A stretch of DNA of 64,000 bases. Origin: Shewanella khirikhana (GTDB lineage Bacteria; Pseudomonadota; Gammaproteobacteria; Enterobacterales; Shewanellaceae). This document shows positions 8,759 to 17,300 of this stretch, in pieces (position 1 is the stretch's first letter; the number at the start of each line of letters is the position of its first letter). The notes beneath the pieces are model-generated. The model did no database searches, had not been told where the DNA came from, and worked only from the letters and a program-made list of their open reading frames with translations. The translations under genes and the position numbers were made by a program. The stretch is taken from positions 1,798,001-1,862,000 of the forward strand of contig NZ_CP020373.1 of NCBI RefSeq assembly GCF_003957745.1, written 5' to 3'.

Positions 8759-9253
8759 TTAATCCTGTTCAATAATGGGCAAGGCATCGTGGGAGATGGC
8801 TATCCCGTTGTCGTCGGCATAAATCCAGTCACCGGGATTAACGGTGACGCCGGCAATGCTAATGGTAACACCTGCATCGCCTAAACCACGACGTTCTGTT
8901 TTAATCGGTACCGCAAAAAGTGCCTGTACCCCCAGTGGCAGGGTGGCAAGGGTGCCCGCATCACGCACAGCGCCCTGGATAATGACCCCTGCCCAGCCGT
9001 TGTCCACCGCTGATTTGGCAATTAAGTCGCCAAGCAGAGCCTTTCGGCGCGAGCCGCCGCCATCCACCACCAATACTTTGCCATGACCGGCCGTGGCCAG
9101 AATTTCCTTCACCCGGGAGTTATCTTCAAAACAGCTGACGGTGACAACTTCGCCATAGAAGATGCGCTTGCCGCCAAACTGGCGCCAATCTGCAGCCAAT
9201 AACTGCAGGTGTTCACTGAATTCATCAAACAAGTCCGGTAACAGGTCGTGCAT
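8759..9253 (-). CDS. rraA: RraA-like protein (RNase E inhibitor / HMG aldolase fold)
   Basis: The 164-residue product has the RraA fold. It carries FGGKRIFYGEVVTVSCFEDNSRVKEIL, the conserved VLVVDGGGSRRKALLGD loop, GVIIQGAVRD, and GDWIYADDNGIAIS. RraA in E. coli binds RNase E and slows mRNA decay; related proteins are 4-hydroxy-4-methyl-2-oxoglutarate aldolases. Here the GGGSRRKALLGD loop and Arg-Asp pair needed for aldolase metal binding are present, so either activity is possible. The N-terminus (MHDLLPDLFDEF) differs from E. coli RraA, which starts with a TSELCD-type segment. A good Shine-Dalgarno (GGGAG) lies 7 bases before the ATG. First gene of an operon with the AsmA-family gene. Confidence 0.8.
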   Translation of the reverse strand: MHDLLPDLFDEFSEHLQLLAADWRQFGGKRIFYGEVVTVSCFEDNSRVKEILATAGHGKVLVVDGGGSRRKALLGDLIAKSAVDNGWAGVIIQGAVRDAGTLATLPLGVQALFAVPIKTERRGLGDAGVTISIAGVTVNPGDWIYADDNGIAISHDALPIIEQD

Positions 9254-9517
9254 GGGTTATCTCCCTGATATTGCGATTTATTGAGCCTTACCTACTGGCA
9301 AAACCCTTTGTTCGATTAAGGCTGTGATTATCCTGCCACAGCGCATTTCACTTTTTCATCTCATCGTACCACTGTAACGCGCTGAATATTGTGGCTCAAG
9401 AAGACGACTCTCCTTTATCTCTTGTGGTCTATTCTTTATAATCGACGTTCCTTTTTTGACCCGTCACCCGGGTCGGTCGGTTTGTACTGTAATCTGTACA
9501 GGTAAAGTGAAGCTAAG

Positions 9518-9841
9518 ATGACAACCGAAATCGATTTACAACAAGCAATTGCCGCTCTGGATGAATACGGCTACGAAAAGAAACTGTCCACGGATCTGGA
9601 ACAGGCCAGAAACAAGCAGCAAATGCGTAAGTATCTGGATTCACTCGACTACAGCCTGCGCCGTATGGAGCTGCTGCAAGAGGCAGTAAACGAGTGGGTT
9701 GCCGATAAAAAGGCCGATCTGGCCCAAAAAGAAAGCATCCAGACTTATAAAACCAAAGTCATTAATCTCTCCAAAGAATTAAACCTGTCGTATAACGAAG
9801 TGTTGGAGATTATGGCCGGTCTTGATAGCCGCAAGAAATAA
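9518..9841 (+). CDS. Small helical protein of unknown function
   Basis: I do not recognise this 107-residue protein. It is highly charged and appears almost all-helical, with a likely coiled coil from about residue 18 to 60 (LEQARNKQQMRKYLDSLDYS, then LRRMELLQEAVNEWVADKK). A short C-terminal helical motif (INLSKELNLSYNEVLEIMAG) follows. There is no signal peptide and no membrane segment. The gene stands alone, with about 260 bases upstream and its own hairpin terminator, as expected for a small cytoplasmic protein with separate regulation. The size and layout loosely recall H-NS-type or other nucleoid-associated oligomerisers, but I see no recognisable DNA-binding motif. Confidence 0.75.
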   Translation: MTTEIDLQQAIAALDEYGYEKKLSTDLEQARNKQQMRKYLDSLDYSLRRMELLQEAVNEWVADKKADLAQKESIQTYKTKVINLSKELNLSYNEVLEIMAGLDSRKK

Positions 9842-9844
9842 TTC

Positions 9845-9873
9845 ATCAGGCCGCCAATGCGGCCTGATTTTTT
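9845..9873. terminator. Bidirectional rho-independent terminator
   Basis: Perfect 10-bp stem ATCAGGCCGC / GCGGCCTGAT with a CAAT loop and T-run. It lies between the convergent small helical-protein gene and the chemoreceptor gene. Confidence 0.9.
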
Positions 9874-9882
9874 ATATTCCCG

Positions 9883-11523
9883 TTATACCTTGAATACCGC
9901 GATGATGGCTTCCATTTGTCGTGAGTCCTGCTCAATACGATCGCTGGTTTCACCCACAGCTTCACTTTTTGCCTGATTATCCCGGGAAATATCATTCATG
10001 CGGGTAATATTCAGGTTAAGTTCGGCAATCACCGCACTTTGCTGCTCCGTTGCTGCCGCTATTTGGGTATTCATATCGTTTATTTGTGCAATCGCCTGTT
10101 TGATTTCGCCAAGGGCATCCACTACCTGGGCGGTTTCGCCCACGGTTTCCTGCGATTGATCCTTGGCACGGCTGACCGAGGCATTGACTCTGTCCACCGC
10201 GGCGCGGATAGCTTCGATAATGCCATTGATTTCACGGGTTGAATCCTGGGTGCGACTGGCAAGGGTTCTCACTTCGTCGGCCACCACCGCAAAGCCGCGT
10301 CCGGCCTCTCCAGCACGGGCCGCTTCAATGGCAGCGTTCAGCGCCAGCAGGTTGGTTTGCTCGGCAATGCCCACAATCACATCCAAGATCTGCCCGATTT
10401 CGCCCGAGCTTAGCTGCAGCTCCCTTGCAACCTCAGTGGTCAGTTCCAGCTCGCTCGACAGCTTACGAATATGCTCCATGGCATTATTCACCACCAGATT
10501 TGTGCTGTCGGCCTGACGGTCAGCATTCACAGCCGACTGCGCCGCCAACTGGGCATTTGAGGCCACTTCCGATGCCGTCATCGCCATTTCATTGATGGCC
10601 GTGGCAACGCTTTCGGTTTCCTGCTGCATACTTTGGGTGACATCTGTGGCCTGATGGGCAATTTGCGACAGCCCCATCGCCAGGGTACGGCTGTCTTCCA
10701 CCGAGTCGCGCACCGAGCTTACCAGCTCCTGAATGCGTGCAATAAAGAGGTTAAAGTAGGCAGCCACCTGGGTCAGTTCATCCTTGCCATCTTCTTTCAG
10801 GCGCAGTGTCAGGTTGCCCTCGCCTTCGGCAATGTCTTTGAATGCGGTCAGCGTTTGTTTGAGCGGCTCGGTGACACTGCGACTTATCACCAGCAGCAGC
10901 GCCAGCACAGGGCCCCACACCAATACAAATATCAGTAGGTATTGCCAGGCGAAGGCCTGCTCCTGGGCGGCGATGTCATCCACATATATGCCGGTTCCCA
11001 CAATCCAGCCCCAGTCGTCAAAGCGTTTGACCACGCTCATTTTCGGGCTTGGCGCCTTGGCATCGGGTTTGTTCCACATGTAATGCACCAGCGCAGAGTC
11101 GCTGCGCTCGGTAAGGCGGATCATTTCACTGAAGAGCTTCACGCCGTTGGGATCGGCCATTTCACGCACATTGGTGCCGACCAACTTTTTGGCGAAGGGA
11201 TGCTGGATCATCTCCCCCTGACGATTAATGGTGAAGTAATACTCGTTGCCGGCGTAGCGCAGACCATCGAGGGCCGCCAGCGCTGCCGCTTTGGCCGCTT
11301 CTTCACTGATAACGCCGCTGCTGGCCTGCTGGTGGTAGCCATCAATCATGCTGACCGCCAAATCGGTCAGGGATCGCAGCCGCGCCTCCTTTTCCTGCAC
11401 CAATACAGTGTTCATGCTGCTGAAGGCATAGAAAAACATCGCCAGGGTGGCAACCACAGACAACACCAACATCAACAACATTCTTCGGGATATTCGAATA
11501 TTTCTCAGGATCTGACTCAACAT
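9883..11523 (-). CDS. Methyl-accepting chemotaxis protein with Cache sensor
   Basis: The 546-residue chemoreceptor signals to CheA/CheW. Layout: TM1 at about 17-37; a periplasmic single-Cache domain (YHQQASSGVISEEAAKAAAL, GNEYYFTINRQGEMIQHP, WGWIVGTGIYVDDI) to about 190; TM2 near 190-212; HAMP to about 265; then a long cytoplasmic coiled coil. The coiled coil carries the conserved hairpin tip EQTNLLALNAAIEAARAGE and GRGFAVVADEVRTLA. I chose the ATG at 11523 because GGAAGGAG lies 8 bases before it; a GTG two codons earlier would be too close to that site. sCache_2-type domains usually bind small organic acids, but the ligand here is unknown. It is divergent from the solute-binding-protein gene. 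Confidence 0.93.
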   Translation of the reverse strand: MLSQILRNIRISRRMLLMLVLSVVATLAMFFYAFSSMNTVLVQEKEARLRSLTDLAVSMIDGYHQQASSGVISEEAAKAAALAALDGLRYAGNEYYFTINRQGEMIQHPFAKKLVGTNVREMADPNGVKLFSEMIRLTERSDSALVHYMWNKPDAKAPSPKMSVVKRFDDWGWIVGTGIYVDDIAAQEQAFAWQYLLIFVLVWGPVLALLLVISRSVTEPLKQTLTAFKDIAEGEGNLTLRLKEDGKDELTQVAAYFNLFIARIQELVSSVRDSVEDSRTLAMGLSQIAHQATDVTQSMQQETESVATAINEMAMTASEVASNAQLAAQSAVNADRQADSTNLVVNNAMEHIRKLSSELELTTEVARELQLSSGEIGQILDVIVGIAEQTNLLALNAAIEAARAGEAGRGFAVVADEVRTLASRTQDSTREINGIIEAIRAAVDRVNASVSRAKDQSQETVGETAQVVDALGEIKQAIAQINDMNTQIAAATEQQSAVIAELNLNITRMNDISRDNQAKSEAVGETSDRIEQDSRQMEAIIAVFKV

Positions 11524-11630
11524 AAGCACTACTCCTTCCCGCCGGAACTGGACACATTTTCTCCATGTTAATGCGTGTTCCGATAAAGCACACTACACTT
11601 TAGTATGGGTTTTCAGGGGCGCGGGGAAAT

Positions 11631-12629
11631 ATGAGACCGATTGGTTTTGGGCTGATTTCACTACTGGCAGTTGGATTGTACCTGCTGATAGTAATGGGCA
11701 ATCCCAAACCTGTGTTTTCAGCCCCGTTAACCATTGCGGTTTCATCCACGCCGCTATCCAGTCCTTTTATCTTAGCCGACAAGTACGGCCTGTTTAAAAA
11801 GCAAGGGCTCGAAGTACAGATAAAGCTCTACCATGGCGGCCACCGCTGCTTCGAAGCTCTGGTAAGTGGTGAAGTGGATCTGGCCACCAGCTCAGAATCT
11901 GTGGCCATGTACAACGCCTTTAAACGCAACGACTTTTCACTGATTGCCACCTTTGTCACCTCTGATAATGACGTCAAACTCACCGCGCGCCGCCACACCG
12001 GCATTGAGTCGCTTGAGGATGTTGCCGGACACAGGGTTGGCATGATTAAGGCAAGTGCCAGCGAGTATTTTTTCCACTCGGCGCTGATGCTGCACGGGGT
12101 TGAGCCAAGCGGCATTATCCCTGTGTATCTGCCGCCTGAGCAGCTGGGACCTGCGCTGCAAAACAATGAAGTGGATATGGTGTCGCTGTGGGAGCCCTAC
12201 GCCAATCAGGTTGCGCAATCATTGAAGGACGAAGGTTTCCAGCTACCCACCAAGGGGCTGTATCGATTGTCGTTTAACCTGATGGCAAAGCGCGATGATG
12301 TGCAGGCCAAACACAGTGTGCACACGGCGCTACTGAAGGCCCTTGAGGATGCCATTGAGCTTATTCATAACCAGCCGGACGAAGCCCGGGCGGTAGTGAG
12401 TGACTATCTCAAGATCCCCGCAAGTGAAATCGATAGCTACTGGCCCGATTATCACTTTCACCTGACGCTGGATAAAACATTGCAGCTGGATTTGTTGTCC
12501 CAGGCCCACTGGGCCATCTCATCGGGCTATGTTGAACAGTCAGTGGCGCCGGATTTTCGCGACTTTATCGATGACACAGCGCTCAATGCGCTGCACGGAC
12601 AAATGGGCGGCCCGGGAGGCACACCATGA
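11631..12629 (+). CDS. ABC-type solute-binding protein, NMT1/SsuA-like, without transporter genes
   Basis: The 332-residue exported protein begins with a hydrophobic segment (GFGLISLLAVGLYLLIVMG) that may be a signal peptide or uncleaved anchor. The two-lobed NMT1/THI5/SsuA fold follows: LTIAVSSTPLSSPFILADKYGLFKKQGLEV, then SGEVDLATSSE, then VAGHRVGMIKASASEYFFHSAL. Relatives bind sulfonates, nitrate, thiamin precursors or similar solutes for ABC import. No permease or ATPase gene is nearby. Instead its stop overlaps the start of a GGDEF gene by 4 bases (ATGA), so the likely role is to deliver a ligand signal to that membrane cyclase rather than to transport. The ligand cannot be read from sequence. 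Confidence 0.85.
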   Translation: MRPIGFGLISLLAVGLYLLIVMGNPKPVFSAPLTIAVSSTPLSSPFILADKYGLFKKQGLEVQIKLYHGGHRCFEALVSGEVDLATSSESVAMYNAFKRNDFSLIATFVTSDNDVKLTARRHTGIESLEDVAGHRVGMIKASASEYFFHSALMLHGVEPSGIIPVYLPPEQLGPALQNNEVDMVSLWEPYANQVAQSLKDEGFQLPTKGLYRLSFNLMAKRDDVQAKHSVHTALLKALEDAIELIHNQPDEARAVVSDYLKIPASEIDSYWPDYHFHLTLDKTLQLDLLSQAHWAISSGYVEQSVAPDFRDFIDDTALNALHGQMGGPGGTP

Positions 12630-13906
12630 CATTGGCAGGACGCTTAAAGCTTGCGGTGATTATCTCATCACTGTTTTTGGTGGTGATGATGGGGATTTTG
12701 AGTTACATCATGTACCTCGATAATCAGGGCTACAACAACAGCTACCGATATCAGGAGCTGCAAATAACCCTGTCTCAGCTTTCAGGCGAGCTGTGGCAGC
12801 TGCGCCAATACGAAGACTTTCAGGCGCTGGAACGGGCGATTGATTTATCGTTAACCCTGGATGCTCAGCTACTGGAACTCAACCAACATCAGAATGCCAG
12901 GCTTGGCCATATAGAAAAGGCCAACACCAACCTCAGAACCCTGATGGGGCTTTATCCACGAACACAGGACGCGCTGAACAGCGAAAATCTGAATATGTTG
13001 ATGGCCCGCATCAACACCATTTTGCTGTCGATGCAGGACGAAGTGGGCGAACTGCGACATCAATTGGTGGCGCGCCAGCACGAAGCCAAAAAGCTGATGT
13101 TGGTGGTGATTGCCCTGCTGCTGTTTATGTCCAAAACCGTGGTGATCCTGTTTAACCTCAATACCCTCAAGCTGTTCCGCCGTGGCCTGGATAACCTTGA
13201 GAGCGGCATTCGCCAGCTTGCCAGCGGTGATATGGCAAGCAAGGTACCGGAAGAAGTCGAGAATCCCGAGTTCACCACCTTAAGTCAGCACTTCAATCGC
13301 ATGAAGCAGGAGCTTAAAGACTCTACCATCAGCCGCGCCGATCTTCAGGATGAGGTAAACAAGCGCACCGAACTGCTGCAGCTGCAAAAAGAAAAGCTCA
13401 AGTACGAAGCCGAGCACGATCCCCTGACCCAGGTTTACAGTCGCAATGCCTTCGCCCGTATTCTCGAACAAAGCCTCAAGCGACTGCAGCGCAACGGCGG
13501 CACAGGCGCCCTGCTGTTTATCGATATCAATAAATTCAAACCCATCAATGACAATTACGGCCATAACATCGGCGATCACGTGCTGATCACTGTGGCCCGT
13601 CGCATCGCTTACACCCTGCGCCAGTCGGACATGATTTCCCGCCTCGGCGGCGATGAATTTGTGGTGTGGCTTGAACCTATTGAATCACCAAAGCAGCTTG
13701 ATGTGGTGGTCGAGAAACTACTGGACAAGCTGCATCAGGATATCGGTTTTCAAAACGTGCATCTGCTGATAGACGTGAGCATTGGCGTGGCCTTCTACCC
13801 GGAAGATGGCTCCAATATCGAAGCCCTGCTGGAAGTGGCCGACAAGAACATGTACGCCTGCAAACGGGGCGCGCCCAAGGGTTATGTGTCCAGCTCCCCC
13901 CGCTGA
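12626..13906 (+). CDS. Membrane-bound diguanylate cyclase (HAMP-GGDEF)
   Basis: The 426-residue protein makes cyclic di-GMP. TM1 is at about residues 9-29. A helical periplasmic sensor of about 120 residues follows, then TM2 at about 155-177 and a HAMP segment (LFRRGLDNLESGIRQLASGD) to about 235. A short coiled coil leads to the GGDEF domain (about 265-420). The active site GGDEF is at residues 341-345. The inhibitory I-site R332-Q-S-D335 lies five residues before it, so both catalysis and product feedback look intact. It is translationally coupled to the solute-binding-protein gene, the expected partner. Its 3' end overlaps the convergent msrQ by 25 bases. Confidence 0.94.
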   Translation: MTLAGRLKLAVIISSLFLVVMMGILSYIMYLDNQGYNNSYRYQELQITLSQLSGELWQLRQYEDFQALERAIDLSLTLDAQLLELNQHQNARLGHIEKANTNLRTLMGLYPRTQDALNSENLNMLMARINTILLSMQDEVGELRHQLVARQHEAKKLMLVVIALLLFMSKTVVILFNLNTLKLFRRGLDNLESGIRQLASGDMASKVPEEVENPEFTTLSQHFNRMKQELKDSTISRADLQDEVNKRTELLQLQKEKLKYEAEHDPLTQVYSRNAFARILEQSLKRLQRNGGTGALLFIDINKFKPINDNYGHNIGDHVLITVARRIAYTLRQSDMISRLGGDEFVVWLEPIESPKQLDVVVEKLLDKLHQDIGFQNVHLLIDVSIGVAFYPEDGSNIEALLEVADKNMYACKRGAPKGYVSSSPR

Positions 13907-14511
13907 GGTAAGTAGCGGGCCAGCATTCGCATCAGCTTATCTTTCCTAAGCCACAGCAACCCGATGCAAAGCGCCAGATAGATGCCCGGCTCAATCACTT
14001 CCGACTTGACCGACCACAGGTAATGCACCGGCACCAGAATGGCCGCGACATACACCAGATTGTGTAACGTCTGCCAGCTGCGCCCAAGCCTGCGGCGCAC
14101 ACCATTGGGGGATGTCAGCGACAGCGCCAGCAAAATAAGCAGTGATATCATACCTACAACCAGATAAGGCCGCTTGATCACTTCTGCCAGCAGCAATCCC
14201 CAGGCAAACAGCAGATCCAGACTTAAAAACAGTGCCAAATGGATTACCGCATAGGCGAATGCCCACAGGCCCAGCAGGCGCCGGCATTGCATCAGCGCCC
14301 CCAGTTTAAGCCACTTGGCGAGGGGCGAAACCAGCAAGGTAAGCATCAGCCCGTGCAGCGCCCCTTTACCGGTAAAATGGATAAGGTACTGCACAGGATC
14401 GCCGCCGAGGCGCTCTGTCATTACCCCCCACACCAGCCACAGCAGAGGAAGCATAAAGCCCAGGTGCAACAGGGTTTTTAATACCAGCAGGCTGCGGCTG
14501 CCCAGTTTCAT
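13882..14511 (-). CDS. msrQ: Heme-binding membrane subunit MsrQ
   Basis: The 209-residue inner-membrane cytochrome b passes electrons from the quinone pool or flavin donors to MsrP, which repairs oxidised methionines in periplasmic proteins. About six membrane helices are visible, with conserved His residues in LLHLGFMLPLLWLVWG, FTGKGALHGLMLTLLVSP and LHNLVYVAAILVPVHYLWSVK that fit heme ligands of the ferric-reductase-like family. The ATG at 14511 shares its A with the TGA stop of msrP (TGATG), so the two are translationally coupled. Length agrees with E. coli MsrQ/YedZ (211). Confidence 0.95.
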   Translation of the reverse strand: MKLGSRSLLVLKTLLHLGFMLPLLWLVWGVMTERLGGDPVQYLIHFTGKGALHGLMLTLLVSPLAKWLKLGALMQCRRLLGLWAFAYAVIHLALFLSLDLLFAWGLLLAEVIKRPYLVVGMISLLILLALSLTSPNGVRRRLGRSWQTLHNLVYVAAILVPVHYLWSVKSEVIEPGIYLALCIGLLWLRKDKLMRMLARYLPQRGELDT

Positions 14512-15542
14512 CAATAATACCTCTTTAAATCCAGCCCTTTATAGAGCCCCGCCACCTGTTCGCCATAACCATTAAAGGGCAAGGTGGGGATGCGGCTGGC
14601 AGAAAAAAGCCCGCCGGGGCCGATGCGCCGCTCACTGGCCTGGGACCAGCGCGGATGATCCACGTCAGGGTTCACATTGGCGTAAAAACCGTACTCATGG
14701 GGCGCCAACTGATTCCAGCTGGTGGGCGGCTGCTTGTCGGTAACACGGATTTTGACGATGGATTTGATGCTCTTAAAACCATACTTCCAGGGCACCACCA
14801 GCCGGACAGGCGCGCCATTTTGTGGTGGCAGGGTTTTGCCATACAGGCCCACACTGAGCAGCGACAAATCGTTCATCGCCTCGGCAAGCGTCAGCCCCTC
14901 AACATAAGGGTAATGAATGCCACCGCCCATCAAACGACTCTTTTGGCCGGGCATTTCGTCAGGGGAAAACAGTGTCTCGAATGCGACATGGGTCGCCCCC
15001 GCCTTCACTCCGGCTTTTTTAAGCAGCGCCGCCAGCGGAAAACCAACCCAGGGGATCACCATCGACCAGGCTTCAACACAGCGCAGCCGGTAGATGCGCT
15101 CTTCAAGACCAAACGACTTGATAAGGTCGTCGTAATCGAGCTGCAACGGCGTATCCACCAAACCTTCAACAGACAACAGCCAGGGATCCACTTTCAGCCC
15201 CTGGGCATTGGCAACAGGGTCTGACTTGGAGGTACCAAACTCATAAAAATTGTTGTGACTGATGACCTTATCTTCCGGCGTCAGTACTTCTCCTGCGCCA
15301 TCAAATCCGGGTGCTTTCACAAAACTTAACGGCTCACGCACAAATGCGCTGGTTTCTTTACTGGAAAACACATCAAACAGTCCGGCATGCACCGAGCCTG
15401 GCAAACTCGCACCAATGGCTCCAAGGCCAAGCGCCTTTATGAGTGCCCGGCGGTCATGAAACAGGGACTCAGGAGTCACCTCTGACTCACTCAATTGCCA
15501 TGAAGGTTTCACCGGATTTCGCCGACGGGAGAAGGATTTCAT
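14511..15542 (-). CDS. msrP: Protein-methionine-sulfoxide reductase catalytic subunit MsrP
   Basis: The 343-residue periplasmic molybdoenzyme reduces both R and S forms of methionine sulfoxide in envelope proteins. A Tat signal is present, with Arg31-Arg32 in DRRALIKALGLGAIGASLPG, so it is exported folded with its molybdopterin cofactor. The sulfite-oxidase-fold core includes the molybdenum-ligating Cys in YRLRCVEAWSMVIPWVGFPL and the cofactor-binding segment PPQNGAPVRLVVPWKYGFK. It is first in the msrPQ operon. E. coli MsrP has 334 residues. A palindrome TTGTCC-GTCT-GGACAA lies about 85 bases upstream. Confidence 0.96.
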   Translation of the reverse strand: MKSFSRRRNPVKPSWQLSESEVTPESLFHDRRALIKALGLGAIGASLPGSVHAGLFDVFSSKETSAFVREPLSFVKAPGFDGAGEVLTPEDKVISHNNFYEFGTSKSDPVANAQGLKVDPWLLSVEGLVDTPLQLDYDDLIKSFGLEERIYRLRCVEAWSMVIPWVGFPLAALLKKAGVKAGATHVAFETLFSPDEMPGQKSRLMGGGIHYPYVEGLTLAEAMNDLSLLSVGLYGKTLPPQNGAPVRLVVPWKYGFKSIKSIVKIRVTDKQPPTSWNQLAPHEYGFYANVNPDVDHPRWSQASERRIGPGGLFSASRIPTLPFNGYGEQVAGLYKGLDLKRYY

Positions 15543-15626
15543 CTGCTGCTACTCCAAAATAAGTCACCTACCACAGAGGATTAGACAAGAAAAAGGTCGG
15601 ACTTCTTTCATGGGCTCGTCAATTTT

Positions 15627-15642
15627 TTGTCCGTCTGGACAA
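15627..15642. promoter_or_regulatory. Palindrome between msrP and rmuC
   Basis: TTGTCC-GTCT-GGACAA, a perfect 6-bp dyad flanked by AATT on the right, lies in the 177-base gap between the divergent msrP and rmuC. It could be an operator. No T-run follows directly on the + strand, so it is less likely a terminator. No regulator can be named. Confidence 0.35.
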
Positions 15643-15719
15643 TTATCATGCTTTAGACCCTTGAAGGGGGTAATCGCCCATGCCAAGCTTAGCGCCATCG
15701 GACCCGATTTAGGAACGCC

Positions 15720-17270
15720 ATGACCCCGCTTGAGCTTTTTTCCGTTCCCCAGTGGATTGCCATCGCCGCCATTGCCTGCCTCTTTTTGATGATTGGCGCC
15801 CTGGGAAATCAAATTCTTACCCGCAGACGTTGGGACAGCCTGGATGCCATGCGTCAAAGCCAGCATCAAGCCGCCATCGATACCCTGGAAACCCAGCTTG
15901 AAGAAGCCAAGGTTCAGCTCGATGACAAAGAAGACAGAGTTAATTTTCTCCAAAGCCGCCTAGAAGACGTCAGCCAGCGTTTGGGGGAAGCCAATGCCAA
16001 GGCCAGCCGCTTACCAACCCTTGAGCAAAACCTGGCCGACAGTGGTCGCCAGCTCATGGAAGCCCGGCTCGAAACCGCCAAAGCCCAGGCCATGCAGCAG
16101 AGTCTCAGTGCCAAATTCGAGGTTGAACGTAAAAGCTTTGAAGAGAAACTGGCGCTGCTAGAAGAAGCCGAAGAGCGGCTTAAGTTGCAATTTGAAAATC
16201 TTGCCAACAAAATTTTTGAACAAAGAGCTGAACAGTTAAAAGGCCAGAATTTACTGCAACTCGATACCGTTATCGGACCATTAAAGCAGCAGATTGACGG
16301 ATTCAGAAAGCAAGTCAGTGAATCCTATTCAATCGAGCAGGCCGAGCGCAGCACCCTTAAGCATCAGCTTGAACAACTGGCGGCGCTTAACCTGCGCATG
16401 AGTCAGGATGCCATTAACCTCACCAACGCACTTAAGGGTGACAATAAGCAACAGGGCAACTGGGGCGAAGTGATTCTGGAACGGGTGCTGACAGAAAGCG
16501 GCCTGCGTGAAGGCCACGAATACCACACCCAGCAGGAGCTCAAATCCGACAACGGTCAGAAGTTCAAACCCGACGTGGTGGTTCACCTGCCCGGCGACAA
16601 AGACGTGGTGATAGACGCCAAGATGTCCCTCACCGCCTATGAGCGCTACTTCAATACAACTGACGAGCTTGAACGCCAGGGCGCACTCAAAGAGCATGTA
16701 CAATCGGTACGAAACCATATCAAGCTTTTGTCTCAAAAGGATTATCACAAGCTCCATGGCCTGAAAACCCTCGACTACGTACTGATGTTTATTCCAGTGG
16801 AGCCCGCCTTTTTGCTGGCGCTGGAGCAAGACCCGTCCCTCGTGGGTTTTGCCCTTGAGCACAACATCATGCTGGCCAGCCCCACTAACCTGTTGGTGGC
16901 GCTGCGCACCATCCACAATATCTGGCGTTACGAGTACCAAAATCAGCACGCCCAGCAGATTGCCAATGCCGCTGGCCGCATTTACGACAAGCTGTGCAAC
17001 TACGTGGATGAAATGGAAAAACTGGGCCGCTCGCTCGAGACGGCACAAAAAAGCTATCAGTCCGCCATGGGGAAACTTGCATCCGGGCGCGGCAACCTTA
17101 TTCGTCAGGCACACCAGATGCACAAACTAGGGGTGCAAAGCAGCAAGCAGCTCGATAAACAGCTGCTGGACAAGGCGCTGGATGAGACCCTCGACGATTT
17201 GGAAGACGAGCTGACCGAGTCACCCGTGCAGGAAAGCGCCGCTTCGGCGCCCCGGTTGCAACCCAATTAG
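15720..17270 (+). CDS. rmuC: DNA recombination protein RmuC
   Basis: The 516-residue protein belongs to the RmuC family, which limits recombination at inverted repeats and is predicted to carry a PD-(D/E)XK-like nuclease fold. An N-terminal membrane segment (WIAIAAIACLFLMIGALG) is followed by a long coiled coil (about residues 35-190). The conserved RmuC domain then carries NWGEVILERVLTESGLREG, PDVVVHLPGDKDVVIDAKMS (the VVIDAK strand) and FIPVEPAFLLAL. It is followed by slt after 30 bases, probably in the same transcript. E. coli RmuC has 475 residues. Confidence 0.94.
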   Translation: MTPLELFSVPQWIAIAAIACLFLMIGALGNQILTRRRWDSLDAMRQSQHQAAIDTLETQLEEAKVQLDDKEDRVNFLQSRLEDVSQRLGEANAKASRLPTLEQNLADSGRQLMEARLETAKAQAMQQSLSAKFEVERKSFEEKLALLEEAEERLKLQFENLANKIFEQRAEQLKGQNLLQLDTVIGPLKQQIDGFRKQVSESYSIEQAERSTLKHQLEQLAALNLRMSQDAINLTNALKGDNKQQGNWGEVILERVLTESGLREGHEYHTQQELKSDNGQKFKPDVVVHLPGDKDVVIDAKMSLTAYERYFNTTDELERQGALKEHVQSVRNHIKLLSQKDYHKLHGLKTLDYVLMFIPVEPAFLLALEQDPSLVGFALEHNIMLASPTNLLVALRTIHNIWRYEYQNQHAQQIANAAGRIYDKLCNYVDEMEKLGRSLETAQKSYQSAMGKLASGRGNLIRQAHQMHKLGVQSSKQLDKQLLDKALDETLDDLEDELTESPVQESAASAPRLQPN

Positions 17271-17300
17271 AGACATCAGGATCACGGAGGATTATTCCCC

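Noticed and set aside
16329..17123. 264-codon minus-strand frame
   Set aside because: Antisense to the conserved domain of rmuC; no recognisable motif.
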